Positions 1 through 9,889 of a stretch of DNA of 64,000 bases are shown here, in pieces. This DNA is from Arabidopsis thaliana. Its lineage: Eukaryota > Streptophyta > Magnoliopsida > Brassicales > Brassicaceae. Numbering within the stretch: position 1 is the first letter of the stretch; every line of letters starts with the position of its first letter. The notes beneath the pieces were generated by a model, which searched no databases, was not told the DNA's origin, and worked only from the letters and a program-made list of their open reading frames with translations. The stretch spans positions 16,499,261 through 16,563,260 of the forward strand of contig NC_003074.8 of the NCBI RefSeq assembly GCF_000001735.4, in the 5' to 3' direction. The translations under genes and the position numbers were made by a program.

Positions 1-114
1 AAGATTAATGACTAAATCGAGATTTCTCTCTCACCCTTTTTTTTATAACAAAAATATATTTATAAATCCAACTGGGCATGGTCAGGCATAACAAAGTTAC
101 AGAGAATTGACGAA

Positions 115-318
115 TCAATGCAAGAGAAGATATTGAGTATCATCAAAAGCCAATGGAGTTTCTTCCATGAGAGGATAGCCAAGAACAACAATCTCATCAC
201 TTTTGGGATTGAATTTGGAGAAGGAAAGAAACAGATTTAATAATCTGTTGGCGAGTAAGGCTTCATTATCGAAAGCATCGTGGAAATTCACTTCTCCATC
301 GCCTTTTTTATTAATCGA
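115..318 (-). pseudogene. Relic of a C-terminal coding exon, product not recognised
   Basis: The minus strand carries an open frame that ends in a clean stop at 115-117 and contains ordinary protein-like sequence, for example KGDGEVNFHDAFDNE near its start and PLMEETPLAFDD near its end. Upstream it meets an in-frame stop at 319-321, only a few bases from the copia target site at 330. There is no room for further exons between the copia element and SETH2. I read it as the last exon of a gene, cut off or decayed; it could also be a real terminal exon of a gene outside the window with an unusual structure. The family is not recognised. Confidence 0.35.
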
Positions 319-334
319 TTATGTATTAATGGAT

Positions 335-446
335 TGAAAGTTAATGAATTCCCCTTGAGAGGATCATTGTATTGACAAGGGATTACAAAATCATATATAC
401 AGAATATATAAAACAAATTGTAACAGAACATCCCTATATTCTATCA
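335..446 (-). repeat. 3' LTR of the copia element, with a 34-bp deletion
   Basis: This copy is 112 bp against 146 bp for its partner at 4901-5046. The two match except for scattered substitutions and a 34-bp block missing here after the GACAAGG motif near 380. The missing block holds the TATA-like stretch CTATATAAAG of the other copy. LTRs are identical at insertion, so the differences show an old insertion. Confidence 0.92.
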
Positions 447-457
447 CCCTCCCTCAG
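447..457 (-). other. Polypurine tract of the copia element
   Basis: On the minus strand CTGAGGGAGGG stands directly before the 3' LTR, where plus-strand synthesis of an LTR retrotransposon is primed. Position and composition both fit. Confidence 0.8.
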
Positions 458-519
458 TTGAAGCGGCCGGTTGAAGGACAGTTAAACTGGTTCGGAACTC
501 ATTAAACAGACACGTAGGT

Positions 520-1583
520 AAGCCCTTTGTGAAAATGTCTGCATATTGAAGGGAGGATGGGACATGAACGACTTTGACCTCGCCAACAACTACCTTCTCT
601 CGAACAAAGTGTATGTCCAGCTCTATATGTTTTGGCCTTTGATGCTTGACTGGATTAGTAGCAAGGAAGACCGAACTGATGTTGTCACAATAAACGACGG
701 AGGCTTTTTATCGTCAAATGAAGTTCTAACATCAAGTTTTGTAGCCAACATAGTTCAGCCACAGTGTTAGCGACGCCTTTGTATTCTGCTTCTGAGCTTG
801 ATCTTGAGAAAGTAGGCTGGCGCTTTGCGGATCAAGAGACCAAGTTCGGACCGAGAAATACGCAATAGCCAGATGTTGACCGTCTTGTGTCTGAACAACC
901 GCCCCAATCCGCGTCTGAATATGCCGTGAGACAATCTATTTGGCCTTTAACCACCTGCAGTCCATGCGTTAATGTGCCTTTTATATATCGAATGGTTCTG
1001 CACAAAGCTTGAAAATGTGGTTGACGGGGGTCGTGCATGTACAAGCATATTTGATCGACATCGTAACTTCTATCAGGCCTTGTAAAAGTCAGATACTGTA
1101 ACGCTCTGGCGAGACTCCGATACAAAGTGGGATCTGAAACACCATCTCCGATATCTACTGAAAGCTTGGACTTTAAGTCAACAGGAGTCGCAATAGGTTT
1201 ACAATCACTCATTCATGCACGTTCCAGTATCTCCTTTGCATACAAAGACTGACTCAAGAACAATCATTTGTCGTTGTAATCTGCCTTTATTCCAAGAAAG
1301 TGGTGTATCTTTCCCATGTCTGTCATTGGAAATTCAGCTTTCAGTGAAGCAATGATGTTTCCAGAAGTTTGGTCGAAGAAGCAGTTAGGAGGATATCGTC
1401 CACATATAGGAGAATGTATGCAAGGTCAACTCCTTTTCTGTAAACAAACAGCGATGCATCTGCCCTGCTTGTAACAAAGCCAAGGTGGGTGATGAATTTT
1501 GCAAACCTGGAGTTCCAAGCTCGTGGTGCTTTCTTGAGACCATAGATCGCTTTGTGTAATCGACACACATGATTGGGAGAGTT
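520..1583 (-). pseudogene. Copia polyprotein relic: reverse transcriptase 3' half and RNase H
   Basis: Minus-strand translation gives, in order, the conserved VCRLHKAIYGLKKAPRAW block (about 1500-1575), the YVDD catalytic box of reverse transcriptase (near 1395-1405), the RNase H stretch with AYSDADWGG and TRRSTSGYCVFLG (840-925), and the terminal ADIFTKGLP motif near 520-545. The frame is broken between 1212 and 1341 and again beyond 832. The upstream half of reverse transcriptase lies beyond the foreign insert at 1584-2547. Confidence 0.88.
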
Positions 1584-2048
1584 TGTAACGCCCGTGTCCC
1601 AAGTTAGGGAGTAAACAAGATCTCTCACCCGCCAAATTCGAGGACGAATTCAGTGTAACGGGGTAGACTTGTAACGACCGCATCCCGCGTTCATAAAGAG
1701 GCAGGTTTGTTTTAGGAGAAAACTAGATCATGGTCGAGGAATGGAACAAAATACTAAGTAGGAAGAACGAGAAAGTATAAGCTAAACCAGCTAGGTGAGC
1801 TGGACAAGCTGTATGAACTAGCTAGGTAAGCTATGTGAGCTAAACCAGCTGGAAGACTAGCTAGCTCTGCTAGGTGAGCTGACCGACAGCTCAACTGAGC
1901 TCGGTGAGCTGATCAAGTACTGACCCAGCTGGGTGGTCCGGTCAGCTGACACTCGAGCTGGTGGACTGTGGTAGCTCACGGGTGAAGAGGTGTCTCGGCC
2001 AAAAGGTGTAAGGTCGAGCGGGTACCAACGAACGGTTGCATCGCCCAA

Positions 2049-2141
2049 AAGATGCAAGGAACATATGTGACCTTTCGAAAGGATGCAAGGAACGGATGTG
2101 ACCTTTCGGAGGGGTGCAAGGAACGGATGTGATGCTTCGGG
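2049..2141 (+). repeat. Three 31-bp tandem repeats upstream of the LTR TATA box
   Basis: Units containing TGCAAGGAACGGATGTGACC recur at 2051, 2082 and 2113, a constant 31-bp step. They sit just upstream of the TATA box at 2158, where LTR enhancer repeats are often found. Confidence 0.8.
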
Positions 2142-2391
2142 AAGCATCCATTCGCCCCCTATATAAGGGAGGACGCCCAAGGCATCTCACATCATCTCAC
2201 AACATCCAAAACACCATAAAACATTCTTAAAGGAGTCCCAACACATCCTAGAGTTGTTGGTCGGAAAGGGGGTGCGGCTCGGCGAGTATAACTCGACCGA
2301 ACTGATGCGCATGCTACCTCCCGGTCCAACGGTTCGATGGAGTGTAGAGGATGGAGAGGGTAGACCGTTCGTCTTAGAGACGAATCGGATC

Positions 2392-2546
2392 CGATAGACC
2401 GATCGTTGGATCGGATCGGCCAGACCGATCATCAGACGGATCGGATCGGCCAGACGGATCGGACAGACCGATCGTCGGACGGGTCGGATGGGACAGGCCG
2501 ATCGTCTGACGGAACGGGTCGGACAGACCGATCGTCGGATGGGATG
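2392..2546 (+). repeat. GATCGGAC-type short tandem repeats downstream of the LTR TATA box
   Basis: Variants of GATCGGAC, CAGACCGATCGTC and GGGTCGGA follow one another for about 155 bp, up to the copia junction. The array is imperfect and GC-rich, and it lies at the truncated end of the gypsy-type fragment. Confidence 0.75.
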
Positions 2547-2550
2547 GATC

Positions 2551-2952
2551 TAATTGACGTATTGGCCAATCGAGACCAACATGAACATTGAGAACAGTTC
2601 GTATTGTCGCCGGCTTGACCATCGGACTGAACGTCTCTGTGAAATCAACACCGGCTTCCTGTGATTTTCCATTAGCAACTAATCTTGCTTTGTGACGAGT
2701 TATGCTGCCATCTGCATCATATTTATGTTTAAACAGCCACATAGATCTTACAATATTGACCTTAGGAGGTCTAAGCACTAAACTCCAAGTCTTAGTCTTA
2801 AGCATAGCATCTATCTCATCAGTCATCGCTGGTGTCCAATTTGGATCAGAAAAAGCATGAATGTGACTTTTTGGGAGAGGCGATTTTGTGGTGGTGAGAA
2901 GTGAGATGACCTGTTTTGGTTTTCGAATCCCAGCTATTGCACGTGTCATCAT
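2551..2952 (-). pseudogene. Copia polyprotein relic: linker and reverse transcriptase N-terminal part
   Basis: Minus-strand translation shows the conserved start of copia reverse transcriptase: a W-T-P-A-M-x-x-E-I-D-A block, VRSMWLFKHKYDADGS, KARLVANG and DFTETFSPMVKPATIRTVL, ending at WPIRQLD where the insert begins. The frame differs from that of the integrase part upstream, so a frameshift lies near 2950. Confidence 0.88.
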
Positions 2953-3690
2953 TGAGTGACAGGGCTGAATGGAAATAAATTGTGTTTGTGGCTGGGTTCT
3001 TTGAGCAGGAACACTAGTAGGTGTTGGTTTTGAGTAGGAAATGGAGTTTGAAGAATAGGTTGCAATTGAGAAGAAGGAACATCATCATCGAGAAATTGAT
3101 ACTTTGTGTCTTTTTGATGTGTTTCGGTTGCCGGAAAAATATCCTCATCAAAGTATACATGACGAGATATAATGATCTTATTAGTTTTTAGATCAAGACA
3201 TATGTAGCCACGATGTTGTGATGGATATCCAAGAAACAAGCATGGACTTGATCTTGGAGAAAGTTTATGAAGATTGGAATGATTTAAGTTTGGAAAACAA
3301 AGGCAGTCGAATACTCTCAAGTGATCATAGCTTGGTTTCTTATTAAAAAGACGAGTGTAGGGGATTTGGTTTTGGATGGCGGAAGAGGGAAGAATGTTTA
3401 ATAGGTGGACATCGACATGGAGAGCTTCTACCCAATAACTTGGCGAGAGTTGAGCTTGAAAGAGAAGAGCTCTAATCGCATTGTTAATGGTGCGTATCAT
3501 TCGCTCAGACTTTCCATTTTGTTGAGATGTGTGAGGACAAGAAAAACGAACTGTAATTTCATTTGAATCCAAATAATTCTTGAACTCATGGTTATTATAT
3601 TTTCCTCCATTGTCGCATTGACAGGATTTTATTTGGGTATTGAATTGATTTTTGACATAAGCCGTAAATTGAAGGGATTTTTGAACCATT
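2949..3690 (-). pseudogene. Copia polyprotein relic: integrase C-terminal half
   Basis: Minus-strand translation shows the integrase core around QCDNGGKY (second catalytic Asp, near 3615) and NGKSERMIRTINN (catalytic Glu, near 3500), then the LHVFDCLCF and SPCLFLGYP blocks. The zinc finger and the first catalytic Asp are absent: sequence jumps from the protease start to mid-integrase near 3680, so an internal deletion has removed well over 100 codons and shifted the frame. Confidence 0.88.
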
Positions 3691-4791
3691 ACCAACGATG
3701 ACCGAGTGAGTGATGTTATGATTAAGATTAGAGTGAAGATTACCTGCTGTGCCCGAGAGATGTGCAGTGGCAGCCGAATCCATGACCCATGGTGCACCAT
3801 TAGGATCAACCAAAGTCTTTATCGTGTAAGCTTGTGTGAAGTCAGTCGTCGACTGAATTTCCGTCAGATGGGCTTGTTGAGGATACTGGTGTATTTGAGG
3901 AAAGACATATGGGCCTCGGTATGAGCCTAGTTGAGAGTTGGGTCCCCAGTTCGCAAATTGATTGGGCCACAGATTAAATGGTCTGGGCCAGAAATTTGAG
4001 TAAGTCTAATTTTGTTGATTGGGGTGAAACTGATTGTTGTTCTTGTTTCCTCTGAAATGATTGTTTCCTCTGTAGTTGTTGAATTTATGCGGCTGTATAG
4101 GCGAGGTTGTTGATGGGGTTGCAGAGACGGTGAGAGCAGTGGATGATAATGAGTTATCCTTGTGTGTTGCGGAAGCTCGGTGTTACTTTTTGAGGCGAGT
4201 TTCCTCCAATTCCAACATTGACTTAGCCGTCTCAAAACTTGGAAACAGCTCTTTGTGTTTGATTACGTTGACGATGTAATCATATTTGTCATTGAGCCCG
4301 TTGAGGAGGTAAGTGACCAGATGTATCTCGTTGACCGGTGCATCAACATTGGCGAGCAGATCAGCAAGCGATTTGAGTTTTTGACAATAAGCCTGAATCG
4401 TTTGTTCTCCAATCTCTTGATTACGCAATTCATTATCTAGTTGGATCGCTCGAGCCTCTTTGTTGTTGCGGAATTAGTTTTCGATTCGGATCCAAACGTC
4501 ACGTGCAGTGCCTCCAGTCTTGAATGATGAGCGGAACAGATCTGGAGCAAGAGTTCCATAGATCCAGAGTTTAACGAGTCCGTCGCGTTTCAGCCAAGAA
4601 CCATCGTTATCTCCACTGGGAAACATAGTACCATCAAGGTGTCCTAGAACATCGAACGTCAGACAGCGTGTCTGGAAAAGCTCTCTCCAAGCATCATAAT
4701 TGTGATCATTGAGATCGAGAATTAAGAGTATGTGGGCTTTGATATTTGTAACCCCAAACGCTCGCTCTATCGCTGGAAGTTGAGCAGCCAT
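3682..4791 (-). pseudogene. Copia gag-protease relic with three nonsense codons
   Basis: The gag start is taken at the ATG at 4791 (MAAQLPAIERAFGV), about 100 bp after the primer site. One frame runs to the protease motif WVMDSAATAHLSG near 3780, with stops after IRIEN (TAA, 4474), after LEETRLKK (4183) and once more near 4010. The first looks like a CAA-to-TAA change inside a conserved block, since the flanking residues continue in frame. The protease motif has Ala where copia proteins usually have Gly after Asp-Ser. No zinc-knuckle cysteines are visible. Confidence 0.85.
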
Positions 4792-4888
4792 TGGAGACTT
4801 TTGAAGAAGAAAAAAGAGATGAAAGAAGGAAAGAAGGAAAAAAGGAAAGAAGAAAGAGAAATGAGAGAAAAGGTTAAGGAGCGATGGT

Positions 4889-4900
4889 GCTCTGATACCA
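4889..4900 (-). other. tRNA primer-binding site of the copia element
   Basis: On the minus strand TGGTATCAGAGC follows the 5' LTR directly. This is the usual plant copia site complementary to the 3' end of initiator tRNA-Met. Confidence 0.92.
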
Positions 4901-5046
4901 TGAAAGTTAATGAATTCCTCTTGAGAGGATCGTTGAATTGACAAGGCTATATAAAGCCAATGTTGTTACACAAAATCAGGGATTAAAAAATCATATATAC
5001 AGAATATATAAAACAGATTGTAACAGAACGTCCCTATATTCTATCA
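4901..5046 (-). repeat. 5' LTR of the copia element
   Basis: This is the 146-bp full-length terminal repeat. It starts TGAAAG in plus view and ends CTATCA just before the right target duplication. It retains the 34-bp block lost from the other copy. Confidence 0.92.
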
Positions 5047-5129
5047 TGGATGTGTACTTTAATTTTTTTTAGTAGTAAATGAATGAAGGTGTTAAAAAAA
5101 AAACCCAACTGGGCATGGCAAAGAATGTC

Positions 5130-5150
5130 ACGAGGCCCAAACGGCCCACA
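5130..5150 (+). promoter_or_regulatory. SETH2: Site II-type GGCCCA elements upstream of SETH2
   Basis: Two GGCCCA motifs (AGGCCCAAA and CGGCCCAC) lie within 20 bp, about 240 bp before the SETH2 ATG. Such TGGGCY elements are common in promoters of plant housekeeping genes and bind class I TCP factors. Their use here is inferred. Confidence 0.45.
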
Positions 5151-5387
5151 GAAAGGTAAAGTAAAACGTTGGCCAGAAGGAAGTGGAGTTCGGATCCGGG
5201 TCAAGTCACCGGAGACAGCGACTCACGGCCTCTTTGGTGGATCCTCGGTGGCTCTCTCAGCCTCTTTGCTCCGCCCGCGAATCTTTCCCGTGAGTCGTCG
5301 TCTGTTCATCAGAGATTAAAATGTGTAACCTTTTTCCATTAAATCATCTAATTTTCTAATTTGTCGCTTTGTTGTAGAATTGTATCT

Positions 5388-7598
5388 ATGGCGGAACCAC
5401 CAAAGCTTAGGGTTTTAATGGTCTCTGATTTCTTCTTCCCAAACTTTGGTGGTGTCGAGAATCACATCTATTACCTCTCTCAATGCTTGTTAAAGCTCGG
5501 TCACAAGGTCAGATTCTTCTAAGTTCTAAATCAACAAAAGTTCAAATCTTTTTGCATTTTTAGCCATAAAGAAATCAAATTCTCAAAACCCGTTTATGCT
5601 AGTTCAATACGATGTGATCAGATTCAAAGTTTTAAATTCAAAGTTTCAAGCTTTATCATCAATAGCTGTAATCAGATTAAAAGTTTCAGGCTTTATCATC
5701 AATAGCTGTAATAAACTAATGTAGCATAGTGTGATAGGAGCTTGAGGCCAAAGTTTCATTCTTTATCTGCTTTGGGGCATTGGTTTGAGATACTGTTGGT
5801 TTTGTTGCAGGTGGTTGTTATGACACATGCTTATGGGAACCGGTCTGGAGTTAGATACATGACTGGTGGACTCAAAGTCTATTATGTACCTTGGAGACCT
5901 TTTGTTATGCAGACTACATTTCCGACGGTTTATGGAACACTTCCCATTGTGAGGACTATACTTAGACGCGAGAAAATCACGGTAGTTCATGGACATCAAG
6001 CTTTCTCTACGCTTTGTCATGAAGCTTTAATGCATGCCAGGACAATGGGCTATAAAGTTGTGTTCACAGATCATTCCTTGTACGGTTTTGCTGATGTTGG
6101 TAGCATCCATATGAACAAGGTTTTACAGTTTAGTTTAGCAGATATTGATCAGGCGATTTGTGTTTCACACACGAGCAAGGAGAATACGGTTCTAAGGTCT
6201 GGATTGTCCCCAGCAAAGGTTTTTATGATACCGAATGCTGTTGATACTGCTATGTTCAAGCCCGCTTCTGTTCGACCCAGTACTGATATTATTACTATAG
6301 TTGTCATAAGTAGATTGGTTTATCGAAAAGGTGCGGATTTGCTCGTGGAAGTCATTCCAGAAGTATGCCGTTTATACCCAAATGTGAGTTACAAAACCCC
6401 AGCTCACATTAGTAGCAGAATCATTCTGCCATTTCTCATTAGTATCCGCATTTACTTTCTTTTTATTTGGTTTTTGAAAGGTTCGTTTTGTAGTTGGAGG
6501 GGATGGACCAAAACATGTGCGACTCGAGGAAATGAGAGAGAAGCATTCTCTACAAGATAGAGTCGAAATGCTAGGTGCAGTTCCGCATTCTCGTGTGCGC
6601 TCTGTTTTGGTTACCGGTCATATTTTCTTAAACAGGTGTGCTGATTCTTACACTTTTTGTGTTTAAAATTCACAAAACTCAACATTACTTTTTATCAGTT
6701 AACGCTACTATAGTCTTGATCCTCTGACAGTTCTTTAACAGAAGCCTTCTGCATAGCTATATTAGAGGCGGCTAGTTGCGGATTATTAACTGTCAGCACT
6801 CGTGTTGGAGGTGTCCCAGAGGCGTGTAACATTTTCTATAATTCCTTCGTTGCCCTTTCGCTACATCCTCATCGTTTCTTTCTTCGAGATTGATAAAATC
6901 AGGTTTTCTTCACGGTTTACAGGTCTTACCAGATGACATGGTTGTACTTGCTGAACCAGATCCGGATGATATGGTACGAGCTATTGAGAAGGCAATATCA
7001 ATACTTCCAACTATTAACCCCGAGGAGATGCACAATCGAGTGAGTTCTGCTTCAAATCCAAGCCTAACGTATCAGTCTACTTATAAGAGTTAAGATTCTC
7101 TTCTAAGCCTTTGATTTCCTTTTTTTGCTTGTTGCTACCAGATGAAGAAGCTCTACAGTTGGCAAGATGTTGCTAAAAGAACCGAGATTGTGTATGACCG
7201 TGCCTTGAAGTGTTCAAATAGGAGTCTTCTAGAACGTCTAATGCGGTACATTATATCCTTACTCATATAGATTAATAATGTAAACCCCACCCCCTTCATT
7301 TTCTATACCGATGAATATCTGATCTTTTGTAGGTTCCTCTCGTGTGGAGCTTGGGCAGGGAAGCTATTTTGTATGGTTATGATCCTCGATTACTTGCTTT
7401 GGCGGTTACTTCAGTTACTGCAGGTGATCTATCATTGATTCATCTTCTCTAATCCTTGTTTTTTACAAAATGTAATATCTCTAAATATAATGGAATTTGC
7501 CTCAGCCTGATGAAGATATCGAGGAGGCACCCGATATCTGTCTTTGCCATCACCGAGGGGTTGAGGTATCTGAGGGTCTAAGGAAGAAGATAAAGTGA
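5388..7598 (+). CDS. SETH2: SETH2, GPI-anchor GlcNAc transferase catalytic subunit (PIG-A), 447 aa
   Basis: This is the catalytic subunit of the ER complex that adds GlcNAc to phosphatidylinositol, the first step of GPI-anchor synthesis; in Arabidopsis SETH2 is needed for pollen germination and tube growth. Eight exons join in one frame: 5388-5507, 5811-6383, 6481-6635, 6731-6821, 6923-7039, 7142-7245, 7333-7423, 7506-7598. The N-terminus [18 protein letters not shown] and the GGVENH loop are those of a GT4-family fold. The GT4 EX7E motif is intact at residues 287-295 (EAFCIAILE), preceded by GGDGPK. A hydrophobic segment at about residues 392-412, rich in Leu and Met, is the single C-terminal membrane anchor. 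All introns are GT-AG except the fourth, which has a GC donor at 6822. No frame breaks were found. Confidence is high from family recognition and length. Confidence 0.96.
6822..6922 (+). other. SETH2: GC-AG intron of SETH2
   Basis: Exon 4 must end at CCAGAG (6821) and exon 5 must begin GTCTTACCAG (6923) to keep the conserved VGGVPE-VLPDD reading. The intron therefore starts GCGTGT and ends TTACAG. No GT donor nearby keeps the frame. Confidence 0.8.
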
Positions 7599-7997
7599 GA
7601 AATGGGTGAGTAGAGTTTCATCTCCGTCGATATTTGGCATTTTGTTCCTTGAAATTATACAAGTGAGCTCTTGATTCATTGTTTTCGTAGGACCTAAGTA
7701 ACTTCATAAACTTATTATCTATACAGTTTCCAGATATTTCATTACAAGTTATTGTCTTTCCGAAACAGAAATAACTATGGAAAAGAGAGACGATGATGTA
7801 GCAAAGAGTTCAGACTCGCCAGGAATAAGTGGTTACTTTTGAGTATCATAACATTACTGAGTTTGTTTTACTGGAAATTGTCGTGTAAAAATTAGTTCAC
7901 CATTGCTTGTACGGTGACATGAGCCAATCCTTTCGAGAATAAATAGCATGCATGGTAATTGGTAAGGCAAAACAAATAGTAATGTATTAGAGATTTC
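7599..7997 (+). other. SETH2 3' region, no gene seen
   Basis: This is the 3' UTR and spacer of SETH2. It holds no convincing reading frame. It ends at a repeat that recurs at 9890. Confidence 0.6.
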
Positions 7998-8078
7998 GTC
8001 AAAATGGGTTAAAATTGATGGGCCGATCCAACCCAATACGATCCATCAATTTTATTGAATTGATGGGTTTTGACTATA
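7998..8078 (+). repeat. Direct repeat copy 1 flanking TCP16-derived debris
   Basis: This stretch starts GTCAAAATGGGTTAAAATTG and contains GATGGGCCGA, CCATCAATTTTATTGAAT and GATGGGTTTTGA. A diverged copy in the same orientation lies at 9890-9974. Family unknown. Confidence 0.7.
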
Positions 8079-8179
8079 ATGGACTTAGGAGTCAATTCAT
8101 GGGTTATTAACTTATTATGAGTAAGACCATAATAATTTTACCCTATTGAGTATGGAACAACTTGTATTTTTATTGTATT

Positions 8180-8262
8180 TGTTTTGTGCAAATTTCCTAT
8201 ATAAACCAAGTAAAAGAAACATATTCTCACTCCTACATTTACAAAAGCAAAAAACAGATTTG
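8180..8262 (+). pseudogene. Fragment of a TCP16-like promoter and 5' UTR
   Basis: The run from CTATATAAACCAAGTAAAAG through CATTTACAAAAGC aligns with the region directly before the TCP16 ATG (about 31843-31900), including its TATA-like box and the CCAAGTGAAACAAACATATT stretch. Similarity is lost before the start codon, and no coding sequence follows. Confidence 0.65.
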
Positions 8263-8639
8263 GAAAAAAACAACCATCAGAATTTTATTATTTATAAATC
8301 AACGTAATTTTAAATTAGTAATTTTTATAATGTATATAATACATATTTTCATTCTAAACGTTATTTGTTCCTTTTGTACTATTTGTTCATTTTGTTTAAA
8401 CATTTTTGTCTTTGAAAAAAACTTTACAATACCAAATATATTATCTTAATTAATTAAGGATTCTTATAAAAACAATTCATAACTTAGATGATAATTAAAA
8501 AAATATAAAGAAATAAATTTGGAGTTATCATCCATTTCTAGAAAAAGTCATGAACTAATTGAGATTCATATAGAAATATAAATAAAATAAGGTGCATGAA
8601 AATTGTGTGATATAATGTATTAATTATATTAGCTGTCTT

Positions 8640-9400
8640 TGGTCTGTAAAATTTTTAGACAATTTCCTTAAAATTACCATTAGTTAGTGGACCTATCATT
8701 TAAACTTTCCTACATAATTTTTGAACTCTGACTATTTTTTGCCTTTTTCTTATATATACAATTAATACAGATATTATTTATATTTATGAGTTAGTTACAC
8801 AATTATTTTTGCCATCTTCGCCGCTACAGGTCATGGCGCCAACTCTACCTCGTATAACACCTCGAATGATTTCATCCACTCATATATGAATATTCATAAT
8901 TCAAGTAACATGAATCATTTTGGTAATCATTGTACTAACACAAGCGGTGTTGTTTGTCATAACAATTACAACTGTACTATTGATAACTCTATCCATTATG
9001 CGGATACACGTGGTGTTGTTAGCCATCACCGAGAGAATATTACTGGCCATCATGGACTGGTATTTCCGGCGGCTACAATGAACGGATATGGTCCTGCAAC
9101 TAGTTTTCCAGATATGAGGGAAAATGGGCACTTGATGGTGAATCAAAATAGACCTGTGACGCTACGACCATCAATGTCCCAGCAGCAACCACAACCACAA
9201 CCACTGTCTGATGAGTATAATAAGGTGGAGACGGGGACTGCTGAGCAAGTCTATGTCCCCTCTCGAGACTAATGATTGGCGTCGCAGATGTTTCTATGTT
9301 CAACTATATTTGGTTTTATTTTGGTTGCTATTTCCATTTTGTTTCCATATGTTTTTCAGTTTAAGGTGAATAAGAGTAACTAAATTTATTTTCTTTTGGA
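8640..9400 (+). pseudogene. TCP16 paralogue lacking the TCP domain: upstream region joined to C-terminal half
   Basis: Sequence from about 8685 (AGTGGACCTATCA) to 8808 resembles DNA some 120-300 bp upstream of TCP16. At 8811 it passes straight into codons AIFAATGHG, which in TCP16 lie just after the TCP domain. The frame then stays open for 153 codons to a TAA at 9270-9272; the first ATG is at 8886. The remainder keeps TCP16-like features, such as a GLVFPAATMNGYG segment matching [13 protein letters not shown], and ends in a Gln-rich stretch. The 3' flank after 9273 also matches that of TCP16. The whole DNA-binding domain is therefore deleted. It is most likely a pseudogene, though the frame is unexpectedly long and clean. 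Confidence 0.8.
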
Positions 9401-9889
9401 TTCAGTTAAGTTTCATTTTTTTTCTTCATCTCTAGACTCTAGTCCATTAATTTGGAAAGAGTAAAGGATGAGAATTCAAAATAGTTAAATTAAAGTATGA
9501 TTGGAGTATAATTGTAGAGACTTTAATTCAAACATTAGAGTGTAGTTTATATGCTTATGTTGTGTTATAGTTTTTGGTGGTTTATATTGCTTTCGGTTTT
9601 TCCTCCTTCTTGTATTCTCTGTAAATTCTGTCAAATATTTATGAAAATGGTATACATATATAACATTGATACAAAAAAAAAGATTAGAGTGTATTTTAAT
9701 TTAAAAGGAAAGAAATCCTAATCTATGGAACAAAATCTACAAAATTTAAGTCAAATGAATATCCATTTGTCTAGCAATTTGTGCTAAATTATATATCTTA
9801 AAGTTTAAAGTGTGTGAAATGTAAAATAATAGAGAACCAAGAAACATGTCGTATCTAGTATATTTTTTTTTTTCTTCTGATTTAGGGAT

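Larger units (their letters stand above)
1584..2547 (+). mobile_element. Ty3/gypsy-type LTR fragment inserted in copia reverse transcriptase
   Basis: About 960 bp of unrelated GC-richer DNA interrupts the copia reverse transcriptase between its RQLD motif and the NHVCRLHK motif. It begins TGTAACGCCCG at 1584. A codon run KFEDEF at about 1633-1650 resembles the 3' end of gypsy polyproteins and is followed by a second TGTAACGACCG start near 1671. A TATA box (CTATATAAGG) lies at 2158-2167. I infer an internally deleted gypsy element, or its 3' end plus LTR, in plus orientation. I found no target duplication, and about 25-30 codons of reverse transcriptase are missing at the junction, so the insertion was later rearranged. 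Confidence 0.65.
335..5046 (-). mobile_element. Ty1/copia LTR retrotransposon, decayed, minus orientation
   Basis: A 4.7-kb element is bounded by two related terminal repeats that begin TGAAAG and end CTATCA in plus-strand view. It is flanked by a perfect 5-bp target duplication TGGAT (330-334 and 5047-5051). Read on the minus strand, the order is 5' LTR, primer site, gag, protease, integrase, reverse transcriptase, RNase H, polypurine tract, 3' LTR, which is the copia order. The coding part has several nonsense codons, a protease-to-integrase deletion and a foreign insertion in reverse transcriptase, so it is not autonomous. It lies about 340 bp upstream of the SETH2 start codon, in opposite orientation. 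Confidence 0.95.

Noticed and set aside
5083..5319. Open frame of 78 codons just before SETH2
   Set aside because: It lies in the promoter and leader of SETH2, starts within a poly-A run, and resembles no protein.
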